Shown one piece after another: positions 24,408 through 33,424 of a stretch of DNA of 64,000 nt; within the stretch, counting starts at the first letter, position 1; each line of letters opens with the position of its first letter. Origin of the DNA: Bacteroidaceae bacterium (GTDB taxonomy: Bacteria; Bacteroidota; Bacteroidia; Bacteroidales; Bacteroidaceae); contig JAFXNA010000001.1 of assembly GCA_017529865.1 (NCBI GenBank), positions 1 through 64,000 on the forward strand. The letters run 5' to 3'. A model generated the notes under the pieces. That model saw only the letters and a list, made by a program, of their open reading frames with translations, was not told where the DNA came from and made no database searches. The translations under genes and the position numbers were made by a program.

Positions 24408-26575
24408 ACTAATTCTATCTTTTGGATTTCTGCTTTACCATCTTTAAATTGAATCGTCACCTTGAACGATACATAGTCGCTATAGATATAAAGCGGTATG
24501 ATGTCACCATTCTTTGGCTCGTAATCGAACTTCAGACGAATATTGCTACCTGCCAAGTAGTTTTCCTTAGGCAACATGGCATTGTCCTTATCTTTCAACT
24601 GGTGGAGTGAGAAGACTGGGTCGATGAGACTGAGAATACGTGGCAGTTCTATCTTTAGTTTCTTGTCATCGCCCGACCAAATATCTGTGACGCTGTCCCA
24701 GATACTCTTGTCGCCATTCTTAATATTGCTGTAAATCTTGATGCCTGAACTGATGGTCGACAACAGTGATTCTGCAGTAACATTGAAAGCTCCAAGGAAT
24801 TCCTCACGACGAGTCTGGTTCTGCTTTTTGGCCTTGTCACTGGCTTTCGACGCCTCGTAAGCATGCACATACTTATAATCCACATTGTCAATCCAACAGA
24901 TCTTATCATCTGTCATTGCAATAGCTCGGATGTGTGTGATATCGTCATACTTTTTGTCCTCATAGGTGAGTTTCACAACGCCCACCTCCGTCTTATCATG
25001 ATGTTTGATGATATTGATTGACGGACATTTCACCACATCGTATTCATCTTTATACATATCGGTATAGTGCAGACAAAGGAAGATGCGCACATTCTCCAAG
25101 TCCACATCACTACGGTTGTTGATAATAACCTTCACCTCATCGTCATTCTTGCTGACAAGCCAGTCAGTGGTTGGCTCTACGCTGACATCGATGAACGACT
25201 GTTCCATCAGCAACTGTTTGAAGATGCTGTACATATTCTCCTCACAATATTGCATGTCACTGAGCAAACAATCATAGACTCCTTGGTTGCCTCGACGATA
25301 GAAGTGGTTGAAAATCTCCTCTTTGCTTTCATCGAGATCACCCTGCTGGGCATAGTATTTTGCTTTCAAGAGGTTAGGGCTGAACATACCATAGCCTTCC
25401 ATCGTTGAGCGATAGAGCTTAAGCAAATACTTACCTTCGCTCGATTTGTTGAGGTAAGAGCGGTTCTTATATGAATCGAGCAAATCTGTCAGTGCTGCAG
25501 CCTGACGTGGATATTCCACGCTGGCCTGATCGAGAAACGACATCGCTTTCGATTCATTACCTTCTTTCAAACTAATCATTCCTTTGAGCACCAATGCAGG
25601 TGCACTGCGGTTTGGATAGAGTTCTGTATAGTCCTCAAGGATGGCGTAGGCTTCAGTGAGATGCTTGTCGTTGGGATTCTCCTGTGGCAACGAGTCTCGT
25701 TCGATGTCGGATGGCTGCAAAGCATTCACAGGTGCTTTTGTATCAGCCATTTGAATCAATGCCAACGACTTCAACAACATCGCCTCACGATTTGTAGGAT
25801 ACTTGTCGAGCACCTTTTGCACTGCGTTGTATGCATCTTTTGTGCGCCCCGCATAAATGTCAAGATAGGCTTTATCGCGGTCAAGGCAAAGCTTGTCCCA
25901 CTCATTCATATACTTGAAATAAATCGGAGCATAATCTGCTAAATAGTCGATGTACGACATTCGCACCTCTTCGATTTGCTTCTTCAGCGACTCTTTCAGC
26001 TTCTGGTCCTTTTCGTATTGCTCAAAAGCAGCTGTCTTAGCTTCTGCAAGGTTCTTGTTGATACCTGCAGACGAAAAGGGATCACCTGTGAAAATGGTAG
26101 AAATCAAAGCAATCGGATTAGCATTCTCGGCAAAGTTTGTAGCACCGCTGGTAGCACTACGAGCCAGCATCCAGATATTATCCAATTCATCGTACTGCTT
26201 CTGCAGTTCGAACATCTTCTGCAAGACTGGCAACAACTTCTTCTTGGCTTCCAGAACCTCTGCAGGTACTTTGCTGTAATCTTGCTTAGCCATATATTCC
26301 AAGAAACTGAAGAAGTCGTCCGACTGATTCTGAGCCACTTCCAACCCATTGAGCAGACGCACAGTCTCCTCGATGTCGTACGTTGGTTCGGTTGGTTTGT
26401 TCAGTGCCTCAAACGCCGGTTTAAACTCCTCCGAAGGAGTATAGGTTTCCAGGTCGATTTTGCTGTCTTTGTTGGAACAACTATACCAAATCCATCCTCC
26501 TGCACCTATCAATAAGATAACCAAGACGATGATGGTAGTGATGAGACGACCTTTGTTTGATTTCTTATTTTCCAT
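24404..26575 (-). CDS. Membrane-anchored TPR-like protein
   Basis: 723 residues. One N-terminal membrane helix (ITTIIVLVILLIGAGGWIWY) leaves the bulk outside the cytoplasm. The region from about 230 to 420 is helical with TPR-like spacing (DAYNAVQKVLDKYPTNREAMLLKSLALIQMA; APALVLKGMISLKEGNESKAMSFLDQA). The C-terminal 250 residues are beta-rich. I recognise no family. It lies 6 bp after lgt and overlaps the GH43 gene, so it is in the ychF-lgt leftward run. A role as an assembly or scaffold protein is possible but not shown. Confidence 0.75.
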   Translation of the reverse strand: MENKKSNKGRLITTIIVLVILLIGAGGWIWYSCSNKDSKIDLETYTPSEEFKPAFEALNKPTEPTYDIEETVRLLNGLEVAQNQSDDFFSFLEYMAKQDYSKVPAEVLEAKKKLLPVLQKMFELQKQYDELDNIWMLARSATSGATNFAENANPIALISTIFTGDPFSSAGINKNLAEAKTAAFEQYEKDQKLKESLKKQIEEVRMSYIDYLADYAPIYFKYMNEWDKLCLDRDKAYLDIYAGRTKDAYNAVQKVLDKYPTNREAMLLKSLALIQMADTKAPVNALQPSDIERDSLPQENPNDKHLTEAYAILEDYTELYPNRSAPALVLKGMISLKEGNESKAMSFLDQASVEYPRQAAALTDLLDSYKNRSYLNKSSEGKYLLKLYRSTMEGYGMFSPNLLKAKYYAQQGDLDESKEEIFNHFYRRGNQGVYDCLLSDMQYCEENMYSIFKQLLMEQSFIDVSVEPTTDWLVSKNDDEVKVIINNRSDVDLENVRIFLCLHYTDMYKDEYDVVKCPSINIIKHHDKTEVGVVKLTYEDKKYDDITHIRAIAMTDDKICWIDNVDYKYVHAYEASKASDKAKKQNQTRREEFLGAFNVTAESLLSTISSGIKIYSNIKNGDKSIWDSVTDIWSGDDKKLKIELPRILSLIDPVFSLHQLKDKDNAMLPKENYLAGSNIRLKFDYEPKNGDIIPLYIYSDYVSFKVTIQFKDGKAEIQKIELV

Positions 26576-26581
26576 AAGCTG

Positions 26582-27457
26582 TTATGATTTGGAAGTCTTA
26601 ATACTACGAATCACGAAATAGAGACCTACAAGAATGAAAGGAATACTGAGTAGCTGACCCATATCGAGCATCATTTCTTTCTCGAAGTCCACCTGTTCCT
26701 TCTTAATGAATTCAATGAAAAAACGGAAGGCAAAGATGAGTGTGAGACACATGCCAAAGTACAGTCCCGTACCCACTTTTGCATTTTGAATAGATTCACG
26801 ACTACGCAACCAATACACAGTCACCAGCAACACGAAAATCAGCAGATATGCCAATGCTTCATAGAGTTGGGCAGGATGGCGAGGAACAATAGCCCCATTG
26901 ACCATCGCATCATTGGTATGAAACAGGAATGCCCAAGGCACATCTGTTGGACGGCCTATGATTTCCGAGTTCATCAAATTACCCAGACGGATGCAGCAAG
27001 CTGTCAGTGGTGTGGCAATACATACATTATCGAGTACGGTCATAAACCTTATATAGTTACGCTTGGAATAAATCAGCATAGCCAGAAAACAGCCAATAGC
27101 TCCTCCATGACTGGCCAGGCCTGCATAACCGTGATATTTCCAACTGCCATCGGGCAGAATCTTAACAGGCAGGAACATTTCAATCACCCCTTGTATGCTA
27201 CCAAGATAATAGTCCGGCTCATAGAACAGACAATGACCTAAACGTGCCCCAATCAAGATACCCAAGAAGCAGTAGAGGAACAACGGGTCGAATTTATCGA
27301 GCGAAATACCTTGATGTATGTATAACTTCCTCACAATGAAATAGGCAGCAATCAAGCCGATAGCCCACAACAATGCGTACCACCTGACACCAAACGAACC
27401 TATTTGAAATGCCTCAATATGAGGTTGCCAATCAATGAAAGCCAAAATATAATACAT
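26582..27457 (-). CDS. lgt: Prolipoprotein diacylglyceryl transferase
   Basis: 291 residues, seven membrane helices. The Lgt signature is present: GARLGHCLFYEP (family GARLGYVLFY), GLASHGGAIGCF (conserved HGG), RLGNLMNSEIIGRPTDVPWAFLF (RxGNFxNxE) and RHPAQLYEALAYLLIF. It attaches diacylglycerol to the lipobox Cys of prolipoproteins in the inner membrane. Its operon partner two genes downstream is itself a lipoprotein. Confidence 0.96.
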   Translation of the reverse strand: MYYILAFIDWQPHIEAFQIGSFGVRWYALLWAIGLIAAYFIVRKLYIHQGISLDKFDPLFLYCFLGILIGARLGHCLFYEPDYYLGSIQGVIEMFLPVKILPDGSWKYHGYAGLASHGGAIGCFLAMLIYSKRNYIRFMTVLDNVCIATPLTACCIRLGNLMNSEIIGRPTDVPWAFLFHTNDAMVNGAIVPRHPAQLYEALAYLLIFVLLVTVYWLRSRESIQNAKVGTGLYFGMCLTLIFAFRFFIEFIKKEQVDFEKEMMLDMGQLLSIPFILVGLYFVIRSIKTSKS

Positions 27458-27483
27458 ATTATCAATAACCTATAACCATTACA

Positions 27484-28587
27484 CTATACGTTAAATCTGA
27501 AGTGCATGATGTCGCCGTCCTGCACTAAATAATCCTTACCTTCCACACCCAGTTTACCTGCCTCACGCACTGCTGCCTCAGAGCCGTATTTGATATAGTC
27601 ATCATATTTGATGACCTCAGCACGGATGAATCCTTTCTCGAAATCTGTGTGAATCACACCTGCACACTGAGGAGCCTTCCAACCGCGACGAAATGTCCAG
27701 GCCTTAACTTCCATCGGACCTGCTGTGATGAAGGTCTGTAAGTTGAGCAAGGCATAAATTGCTTTGATAAGGCGATTACAGCCACTTTCCTCCAAACCCA
27801 TATCTTCTAAGAACATCTGCTTTTCCTCGTAGCTTTCGAGTTCGGCAATGTCGGCCTCTGTCTGGGCTGAGATAATCAGCAGTTGAGCTTCCTCATCCTT
27901 AATGGCCTCACGTACAGCCTCCACATAGCTGTTGCCTGTTTTGGCACTCTGGTCGTCTACATTGCATACATACAATACCGGTTTGGTTGTCAGCAAGAAC
28001 ATCTGTTTCGCTACTGCCTCCTCGTCAGCATTCTCCAATTCCACCACACGTGCACTTTTGCCCTGTTCCAATGCTTCCTTATAACGGAGCAACAATCCCA
28101 GTTCCACTTTTGCCATTTTGTCACCACCGACATTTGCTTGCTTCTCCACACGTTTGATACGAGTTTCGACCGTCTCAAGGTCTTTCAGCTGAAGCTCTGT
28201 ATCAATGACCTCTTTATCTCTCACAGGATCTACACTGCCATCTACATGCACTATGTTACCATTGTCGAAACAACGTAACACATGGATGATGGCGTCACAT
28301 TCACGAATATTACCTAAGAACTGATTACCCAGACCTTCACCCTTACTGGCCCCCTTTACCAATCCTGCGATATCCACGATGTCGCATGTAGCTGGAACGA
28401 TTCGACCTGGGTGAACAATCTCTGCGAGTTTCGTGAGTCGTTCGTCTGGAACTGATATCTGACCCATTTGTGCATCAATCGTACAGAATGGGAAATTTGC
28501 TGCCTGAGCCTTTGCACTCGACAGACAATTGAAAAGTGTTGACTTGCCTACGTTTGGCAGTCCAACTATACCTGCTTTTAATGCCAT
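27484..28587 (-). CDS. ychF: YchF/OLA1-type ribosome-binding ATPase
   Basis: 367 residues, standard. Walker [13 protein letters not shown], then [33 protein letters not shown] and a TGS domain at the end (ytg-type [23 protein letters not shown], then [15 protein letters not shown]). It binds ATP rather than GTP. First gene of the run ychF-lgt-TPR-GH43. Minus-strand -7 box TAATTTTG lies at 28607-28614. Confidence 0.96.
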   Translation of the reverse strand: MALKAGIVGLPNVGKSTLFNCLSSAKAQAANFPFCTIDAQMGQISVPDERLTKLAEIVHPGRIVPATCDIVDIAGLVKGASKGEGLGNQFLGNIRECDAIIHVLRCFDNGNIVHVDGSVDPVRDKEVIDTELQLKDLETVETRIKRVEKQANVGGDKMAKVELGLLLRYKEALEQGKSARVVELENADEEAVAKQMFLLTTKPVLYVCNVDDQSAKTGNSYVEAVREAIKDEEAQLLIISAQTEADIAELESYEEKQMFLEDMGLEESGCNRLIKAIYALLNLQTFITAGPMEVKAWTFRRGWKAPQCAGVIHTDFEKGFIRAEVIKYDDYIKYGSEAAVREAGKLGVEGKDYLVQDGDIMHFRFNV

Positions 28588-28606
28588 ATCTTTAATTATT
28601 ACACTG

Positions 28607-28708
28607 CAAAATTACAAAATAATTCATAATTGACAGCAAAAAAAACATAATTTTTTATTATTCTCTTAACTCTTCACTCTTCACTCTTCACTTTTTTTAC
28701 TACCTTTG
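28607..28708. promoter_or_regulatory. Divergent promoter region with heptad array
   Basis: Minus-strand TAATTTTG (28607-28614) with TTTG at 28637-28640 (22-bp spacer) faces ychF. Plus-strand TACCTTTG (28701-28708) faces the fusion gene. Four heptads, CTCTTAA CTCTTCA CTCTTCA CTCTTCA, occupy 28663-28690. Confidence 0.6.
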
Positions 28709-28731
28709 CAACGAGAAATGAGAAAAAGACA

Positions 28732-30504
28732 ATGAAAAGAACTGATACTTTTGATTGGAAAGGCACTTATCGTACGATTACTGCCGAACTGCCATCTGAG
28801 CATTTGCGTCCTGTGATTGGCATCACTGGCAACTTAGGCGATCAACTGTGCACTTTAGCTGAAGGCTATTATCGTTCTGTGTTGTTAGCAGGTGGCATTC
28901 CTGTCATCATTCCACCATATAGCCAGACAGATATTCTGACTGATCAGCTTGACAATCTCGATGGTCTTATCTTCAGTGGGGGAGGCGACATCAATCCACT
29001 ATATTTGGGCGAAGAGCCGGTGAAAGAGTTGCATGGTGTGACTCCTGTGAGAGATGAGCAGGAATTATTATTAGCCAAACTAGCTTATGACCGCCAGATT
29101 CCAATGTTGGGTATCTGTAAGGGTATCCAGATTATCGCTGCTGCATTGGGTGGCAAACTTTATCAGGATATCAACACACAGATAGAAAGCATCAGCGTGA
29201 AGCATAGCCAGGACTTAGATCGTGGTACGGCATCACATACTGTGACGATTGAACCTGATACATTATTATATAATATTTTTGCTGAAACGAAAGGATATCT
29301 TCACGTCAATTCGTTCCATCATCAAGCTGTCAAGGAGGTACCAGAAGGATTTAAGGTAAGTGCTATGAGTCCAGACGGCGTAATTGAAGCCATCGAGTCG
29401 ACTTCCTTCAAATCAATCATTGGTGTTCAGTGGCATCCTGAGTGCTTCTGTCTGAATGGCGACGAGTGTATGCTGCCTTTGTTCCGATGGTTGACAACTG
29501 AGGCAACATCGTTCCGTAAGGCAAAACGTCTGCACAATCGGATTCTATCGCTTGATTCACACTGCGACACACCGATGTTCTTCGACCAAGATATCAACTT
29601 CCAAAGTCGAGATCCAAAGATACTGGTTGATCTGCATAAGATGACAGAGGGACATCTCGATGCCAGCATCATGGTAGCCTATCTGAAACAGGAAGGACGC
29701 GATGATGCTTCTCTGCTGGCTGCCACAAAGAAAGCCGACAGGATTCTGGACGAAATCGGACAGATGGTAGCCAAAAGCCTCGATTTCATCGGCATTGCAA
29801 AAACACCAACCGACTTATACCAGAATAAGCAGGACGGCCGAAAGTCTATCATGTTGGGAATTGAAAACGGCTATGCCATTGGTAAGGACCTGAGTAACGT
29901 AGAGCGCTTCCGCCGTCGCGGAGTGGTCTACATGACACTCTGCCATAATGGGGATAACGATATCTGTGACTCTGCCAAGGGAAATAATGAACATGGAGGT
30001 GTGAGTGCGTTTGGTGAGAAAGTGATTCAGGAGATGAATCGTGTGGGCATGATGGTCGACCTCTCGCATGCCAGCGAGAAGAGTTTCTATGATGCCATCG
30101 ACATCAGCAGTCTGCCCATCGTTTGCAGTCACTCATCATCTCGCCTGCTTTGCGACCATCCTCGCAACCTCACTGACGACCAGATGCGACGTCTGGCTCA
30201 GAGCGGAGGTGTGGCTCAGGTAACCTTCTACGATGGTTTCTTGAAAAAAGAAGGTGGAGCAACTATCATTGATGCCATCAACCACTTGAACCACATGGTG
30301 GATGTGATGGGTATCGAACATGTAGGCATCGGAACCGACTTTGATGGTGACGGAGGAGTGACAGGATTGGCATCTGCAAGCGAACTTATCAACTTCACTC
30401 GTCAGTTGCTTCAGCAACGCTATAGTAAACATGATATTGAACTCATCTGGGGAGCTAACTTCCTCAGGGTGATGAGAGATAATGCAAAAATGCAACAATT
30501 ATAA
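28732..30504 (+). CDS. Fusion: class I glutamine amidotransferase-like (peptidase C26) + membrane dipeptidase (M19)
   Basis: 590 residues in two enzyme domains. Residues about 20-250: gamma-glutamyl-GABA hydrolase type, with catalytic Cys in MLGICKGIQIIAAALGG and His/Glu in GVQWHPECF. Residues about 270-590: M19 renal-dipeptidase type with zinc ligands in LDSHCDTPMF (HxD), VDLSHASEKSFYD and IVCSHSSSR, and GIGTDFDGDGG near the end. No signal peptide is seen, so it is probably cytosolic. The pair suggests stepwise breakdown of gamma-glutamyl compounds or peptidoglycan peptides; this is inference. The linker LTTEATSFRKAKRLHNRILS joins them. Confidence 0.88.
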   Translation: MKRTDTFDWKGTYRTITAELPSEHLRPVIGITGNLGDQLCTLAEGYYRSVLLAGGIPVIIPPYSQTDILTDQLDNLDGLIFSGGGDINPLYLGEEPVKELHGVTPVRDEQELLLAKLAYDRQIPMLGICKGIQIIAAALGGKLYQDINTQIESISVKHSQDLDRGTASHTVTIEPDTLLYNIFAETKGYLHVNSFHHQAVKEVPEGFKVSAMSPDGVIEAIESTSFKSIIGVQWHPECFCLNGDECMLPLFRWLTTEATSFRKAKRLHNRILSLDSHCDTPMFFDQDINFQSRDPKILVDLHKMTEGHLDASIMVAYLKQEGRDDASLLAATKKADRILDEIGQMVAKSLDFIGIAKTPTDLYQNKQDGRKSIMLGIENGYAIGKDLSNVERFRRRGVVYMTLCHNGDNDICDSAKGNNEHGGVSAFGEKVIQEMNRVGMMVDLSHASEKSFYDAIDISSLPIVCSHSSSRLLCDHPRNLTDDQMRRLAQSGGVAQVTFYDGFLKKEGGATIIDAINHLNHMVDVMGIEHVGIGTDFDGDGGVTGLASASELINFTRQLLQQRYSKHDIELIWGANFLRVMRDNAKMQQL

Positions 30505-30541
30505 AATGTAATAATTAAAAAAGCAAAATGTGAGATTGCAA

Positions 30542-31546
30542 ATGAAACAGAATAATTTATTAATTTCTAAATTCTTTAATTTTTACATTCTGACAGCAGC
30601 TGTGCTGCTCCTATTGGCAGCATGTAAAAACGGAACGACTACCACCGAAACAGTTTACGAACAGCAGTCGCCCGATTTCAATGCCGACAGTGCCTATCTT
30701 TATATTGCCGAACAATGTGCCTTTGGACCTCGTGTGATGAACTCAGAAGCTCATGATGCATGTGCAGCTTATATTGCTGCGAAGTTCGAGTCATTTGGCG
30801 CACAGGTGGTCAATCAGGACGCAGAGGGCACACTGTATGATGGAACCAAGGTGCAGATGCGTAATATCGTGGCATCCTACAACCTCGACAATCCTGTACG
30901 ATTGATAATTTGCTCACATTGGGATTCCCGCCCTTGGGCCGATCACGATGCGAATGCCGACAATCATCGCACCCCTATCGATGGAGCCAACGATGGAGCC
31001 AGCGGTGTGGCAGTAATGATGGAGATTGCCCGTCAGATTCAACAGAAAACACCAGAAATAGGTGTAGACCTTATCTGTTTTGATGCAGAAGATTGCGGTA
31101 CACCTGAGTGGGATGACCATGGAGAAGACAACTCATGGACTTGGTGCATAGGTTCGCAATACTGGGCCGGGAAGCACCACATAGATGGATACACAGCTCG
31201 TTATGGCATTCTCCTCGATATGGTGGGTGGTAGCAATTGTGTGTTCGAGAAGGAAGCTTACTCGATGGCATACGCTCCCAGTGTGGTAGATAAGGTATGG
31301 TCGAAAGCTATCCGTCTGGGCTATGGCGATTTATTCAAGAATGCAAATGGTGGTGGTGTCACTGACGATCATGTGCAAGTCAACATGTCAGGCATCCCTT
31401 GCATCGACATCATCGCTCGCGATGCCAACGACAACACCTTCTGTAAGACCTGGCATACAAAAAACGACAATGTAGGCAATATTAACAAACAAACTCTCAA
31501 AGCGGTGGGACAAACCGTGATGGAAGTAATCTATACAGAACAATGA
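30542..31546 (+). CDS. M28-family zinc peptidase / glutaminyl cyclase-like lipoprotein
   Basis: 334 residues from ATG 30542; the in-frame GTG at 30530 is less likely. Lipoprotein signal LTAAVLLLLAAC|KNGTTT. Zinc-site motifs: IICSHWDSRPWADHD, GANDGASGVAVMMEIA, FDAEDCG, then DMVGG and the last His in TWHTKNDNV. This arrangement is shared by M28 aminopeptidases and glutaminyl-peptide cyclotransferases; the single SHWDSRP and short length favour the cyclase branch, but that is uncertain. The ATGA overlap with the SufE gene shows translational coupling. Confidence 0.83.
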   Translation: MKQNNLLISKFFNFYILTAAVLLLLAACKNGTTTTETVYEQQSPDFNADSAYLYIAEQCAFGPRVMNSEAHDACAAYIAAKFESFGAQVVNQDAEGTLYDGTKVQMRNIVASYNLDNPVRLIICSHWDSRPWADHDANADNHRTPIDGANDGASGVAVMMEIARQIQQKTPEIGVDLICFDAEDCGTPEWDDHGEDNSWTWCIGSQYWAGKHHIDGYTARYGILLDMVGGSNCVFEKEAYSMAYAPSVVDKVWSKAIRLGYGDLFKNANGGGVTDDHVQVNMSGIPCIDIIARDANDNTFCKTWHTKNDNVGNINKQTLKAVGQTVMEVIYTEQ

Positions 31547-31989
31547 AAATAGAAGAACTACAGCAGGAAGTCATCGATGAATTCAGCGATTTTGACGACT
31601 GGATGGACAAATATCAGTTACTGATTGACCTTGGAAGTGAGCAGGAGCCACTCCCAGAGCAATATAAGACACCCCAGAACTTGATTGACGGATGTCAGAG
31701 TCGGGTGTGGTTGCAGGCAGACTATATCGATGGAAAAGTACATTTCCAGGCAGAGAGCGATGCCCTTATCGTGAAGGGTATCGTCACCCTGTTAATACGC
31801 GTACTATCCGACCATACACCTGATGAGATACTCAATGCCGACCTGCATTTCATCAATGATATCGGCCTTACAGAACACCTGTCGCCAACTCGTTCCAATG
31901 GCCTCCTTGCCATGTTGAAACAGATGAAACTCTATGCGATGGCATTTAAGGCAAGTAGCCCCAAAGGGGCTATAGAGGTGGCACAATAA
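31543..31989 (+). CDS. sufE: SufE-family sulfur acceptor
   Basis: 148 residues. SufE landmarks: DWMDKYQLLIDLG, NLIDGCQSRVWLQAD (the active-site Cys is in GCQSRVW) and LSPTRSNGLLAMLKQMKLYA. It accepts sulfur from the cysteine desulfurase SufS for Fe-S assembly. The last residues, ASSPKGAIEVAQ, are coded by REP 1 (31957-31971) and its flank, so the native C-terminus has been replaced or extended by the repeat. Confidence 0.92.
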   Translation: MKIEELQQEVIDEFSDFDDWMDKYQLLIDLGSEQEPLPEQYKTPQNLIDGCQSRVWLQADYIDGKVHFQAESDALIVKGIVTLLIRVLSDHTPDEILNADLHFINDIGLTEHLSPTRSNGLLAMLKQMKLYAMAFKASSPKGAIEVAQ

Positions 31990-32100
31990 TATCGCGCCTC
32001 GGCATCTGTTTGTGTTACAAAGCCCCAAAGGGGCGATATAATAAAGGATAGGGTATCAACCCTATTATAGAGATATATAAATCCATAGCCCCAACGGGGC
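31957..32100 (+). repeat. Left REP cluster (3 REP palindromes + one ATAGGGT hairpin)
   Basis: REP 1 GCCCC-AAA-GGGGC at 31958-31970, REP 2 at 32022-32034, REP 3 GCCCC-AAC-GGGGC at 32088-32100. Between REP 2 and 3 a second hairpin ATAGGGT-ATCA-ACCCTAT lies at 32048-32065. The spacer between REP 1 and 2 (GGCACAATAA, GGCATCTGTT, GTTACAAAG) recurs in the right cluster. Confidence 0.9.
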
Positions 32101-32597
32101 GACATATTATTACATCATGCCACAATCCTTATCCAAAGTTTACATCCATCTTGTGTTTTCCACAAAAGGCAGGACAGATACTATACCAAAAGCCCGTCTC
32201 AAAGAGATTCATGCTTATTTAGCCCAAATACTCAACAACAATAATTGTTCTGCTATAAGTGTAGGTGGAATTGCAAATCATGTTCATCTTCTTTTTGTTT
32301 TATTCAAGACAAATACGTTGGCAAATATTGTGAGACTTTTGAAAAGTAACTCCTCTAAATGGATAAACGAACACAATAGTTATTTGAGTCATTTTGGCTG
32401 GCAAGATGGGTATGGTGCATTTAGTGTGAGTCAATCGCAGGTACAAAAGGTTGTGGATTATATAGAGAACCAAGAAACGCATCATCACAAGAAAACGTTC
32501 CAAGAGGAATACAAGCAATTGCTAGATGCATATGGAATTGGTTATGATGAGAAATACATGTGGGATTAAGATTATATTATGTCGCCCCCTTGGGGCT
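32087..32597 (+). mobile_element. REP-RAYT unit with terminal inverted REPs
   Basis: The RAYT gene is enclosed by AGCCCCAACGGGGCGACATA (32087-32106) and, inverted, AGCCCCAAGGGGGCGACATA (32597-32578): 19 of 20 bases match. The left copy ends about 10 bp before the start codon and the right begins within about 10 bp of the stop. This is the tightest unit that could move. Confidence 0.75.
32117..32569 (+). CDS. REP-associated tyrosine transposase (RAYT, Y1/HUH family)
   Basis: 150 residues of the TnpA-REP/IS200-like fold. VYIHLVFSTKGR opens the fold, GIANHVHLLFVL carries the HUH metal-binding His pair (about residues 57-59), and VVDYIENQETHHHKKTF carries the catalytic Tyr (about 112) and the RAYT-typical C-terminal helix. 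LLKSNSSKWINEH is also typical. RAYTs cut single-stranded REP DNA and are held responsible for spread of REPs. All motifs look intact. The flanks contain seven REP palindromes. Confidence 0.93.
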   Translation: MPQSLSKVYIHLVFSTKGRTDTIPKARLKEIHAYLAQILNNNNCSAISVGGIANHVHLLFVLFKTNTLANIVRLLKSNSSKWINEHNSYLSHFGWQDGYGAFSVSQSQVQKVVDYIENQETHHHKKTFQEEYKQLLDAYGIGYDEKYMWD

Positions 32598-32798
32598 AGA
32601 GAGAGGAGACTCCATAGTAGATAGGGCTTTTGCCCTATCCTGAGATATATCGCCCCTTTGGGGCTAAAATGCGGCACAATAACATCTCATCTTGGCATCT
32701 GTTAGCGTTACAAAGCCCCAATGGGGCGACAAAATAAAGGATAGGGTGTTAACCCTATTTTAGGGATAATCCCACAATAGCAACAGCTCCATCGGGGC
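32584..32798. repeat. Right REP cluster (4 REP palindromes + two ATAGGG hairpins)
   Basis: REP 4 GCCCC-CTT-GGGGC 32584-32596; hairpin ATAGGGC-TTTT-GCCCTAT 32621-32638; REP 5 GCCCC-TTT-GGGGC 32652-32664; REP 6 GCCCC-AAT-GGGGC 32715-32727; hairpin ATAGGGT-GTTA-ACCCTAT 32741-32758; REP 7 GCTCC-ATC-GGGGC 32786-32798 (one mismatch). 32652-32798 is a diverged direct copy of 31957-32100. Nothing else was found in this 343-bp gap except the promoter candidate at 32836. Confidence 0.9.
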
Positions 32799-32835
32799 GA
32801 AATATTATTGTATATGAAAAAAAATCGCCTTTCTT

Positions 32836-32865
32836 TGTAACATTTCCTCCCCAAACCTCGTTTGT
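32836..32865 (+). promoter_or_regulatory. Possible ECF-type promoter of the sigma operon
   Basis: TGTAAC (32836-32841) followed after 17 bp by CGTTTGT (32859-32865) resembles -35/-10 elements used by Bacteroidota ECF sigma factors. No TAnnTTTG box is seen in this interval. Autoregulation by the operon's own sigma factor is inferred. Confidence 0.4.
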
Positions 32866-32912
32866 ACCATTAGAACGTTCGAGGAAAATGTTTAATTTTA
32901 AAAAATTGAATT

Positions 32913-33410
32913 ATGAAAAGATTGGTATTCATCATCACATGTGCCTTGATGGCAGGTAGCCTATGGGCACAAAGCAAACAACTGGAGGCACTATCGGAAT
33001 TGAAGGGTGTAGAATATTTGCATTTCGACAAAGCTGCACTGACAAACCTTGCTGAAAACAAAGGTAGTATCGATGTAGGCGACAACTCTATTATCAAAGA
33101 TGCAAAAGGAGAAATCCTTAATATGCTGGACGAAGTGTATGTCATTAAGACGGATGCTTCGAAGCGTTTAGCTAAGAAAATAAAGAACGCTGCTCAGAGC
33201 TTTATCAAATCCAATGACCTCCAGTCGTTGTTTGATATAACTGGTAATGATTACCCGAAGGTAAAGATTTACCATGCGAAAAATGGCGACATCAATACTT
33301 CTGCCCTTTTGGTCGAAGAAAAAGATGAAACATTTTTCGTTGTACTGAAAGGCGCATTCAACTTAGGTGGTTTGCTTCAAGGTGCAATGCAAGGAGGAGG
33401 TGCAATCTAA
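32913..33410 (+). CDS. DUF4252 exported protein
   Basis: 165 residues. Signal peptide (LVFIITCALMAGSLWAQ|SKQLEAL). The core motif GVEYLHFDKAALTNLAENK and VYVIKTDASKRLAKKIKNA is shared with the third-from-last gene of this operon and is the DUF4252 layout. Ends Gly-rich (LGGLLQGAMQGGGAI). Function unknown; in Bacteroidales such genes often sit with an ECF sigma factor. First gene of a five-gene operon. Confidence 0.85.
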   Translation: MKRLVFIITCALMAGSLWAQSKQLEALSELKGVEYLHFDKAALTNLAENKGSIDVGDNSIIKDAKGEILNMLDEVYVIKTDASKRLAKKIKNAAQSFIKSNDLQSLFDITGNDYPKVKIYHAKNGDINTSALLVEEKDETFFVVLKGAFNLGGLLQGAMQGGGAI

Positions 33411-33424
33411 AAAACAAAACGAAT

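Noticed and set aside
28663..28690. Heptad arrays as operators for one DNA-binding regulator
   Set aside because: The repeated word differs from array to array while the period is constant, which does not fit a single binding protein.
31957..32798. CRISPR array
   Set aside because: The palindromic repeats are unevenly spaced, occur in both orientations, surround a RAYT gene and have related, not unique, spacers.
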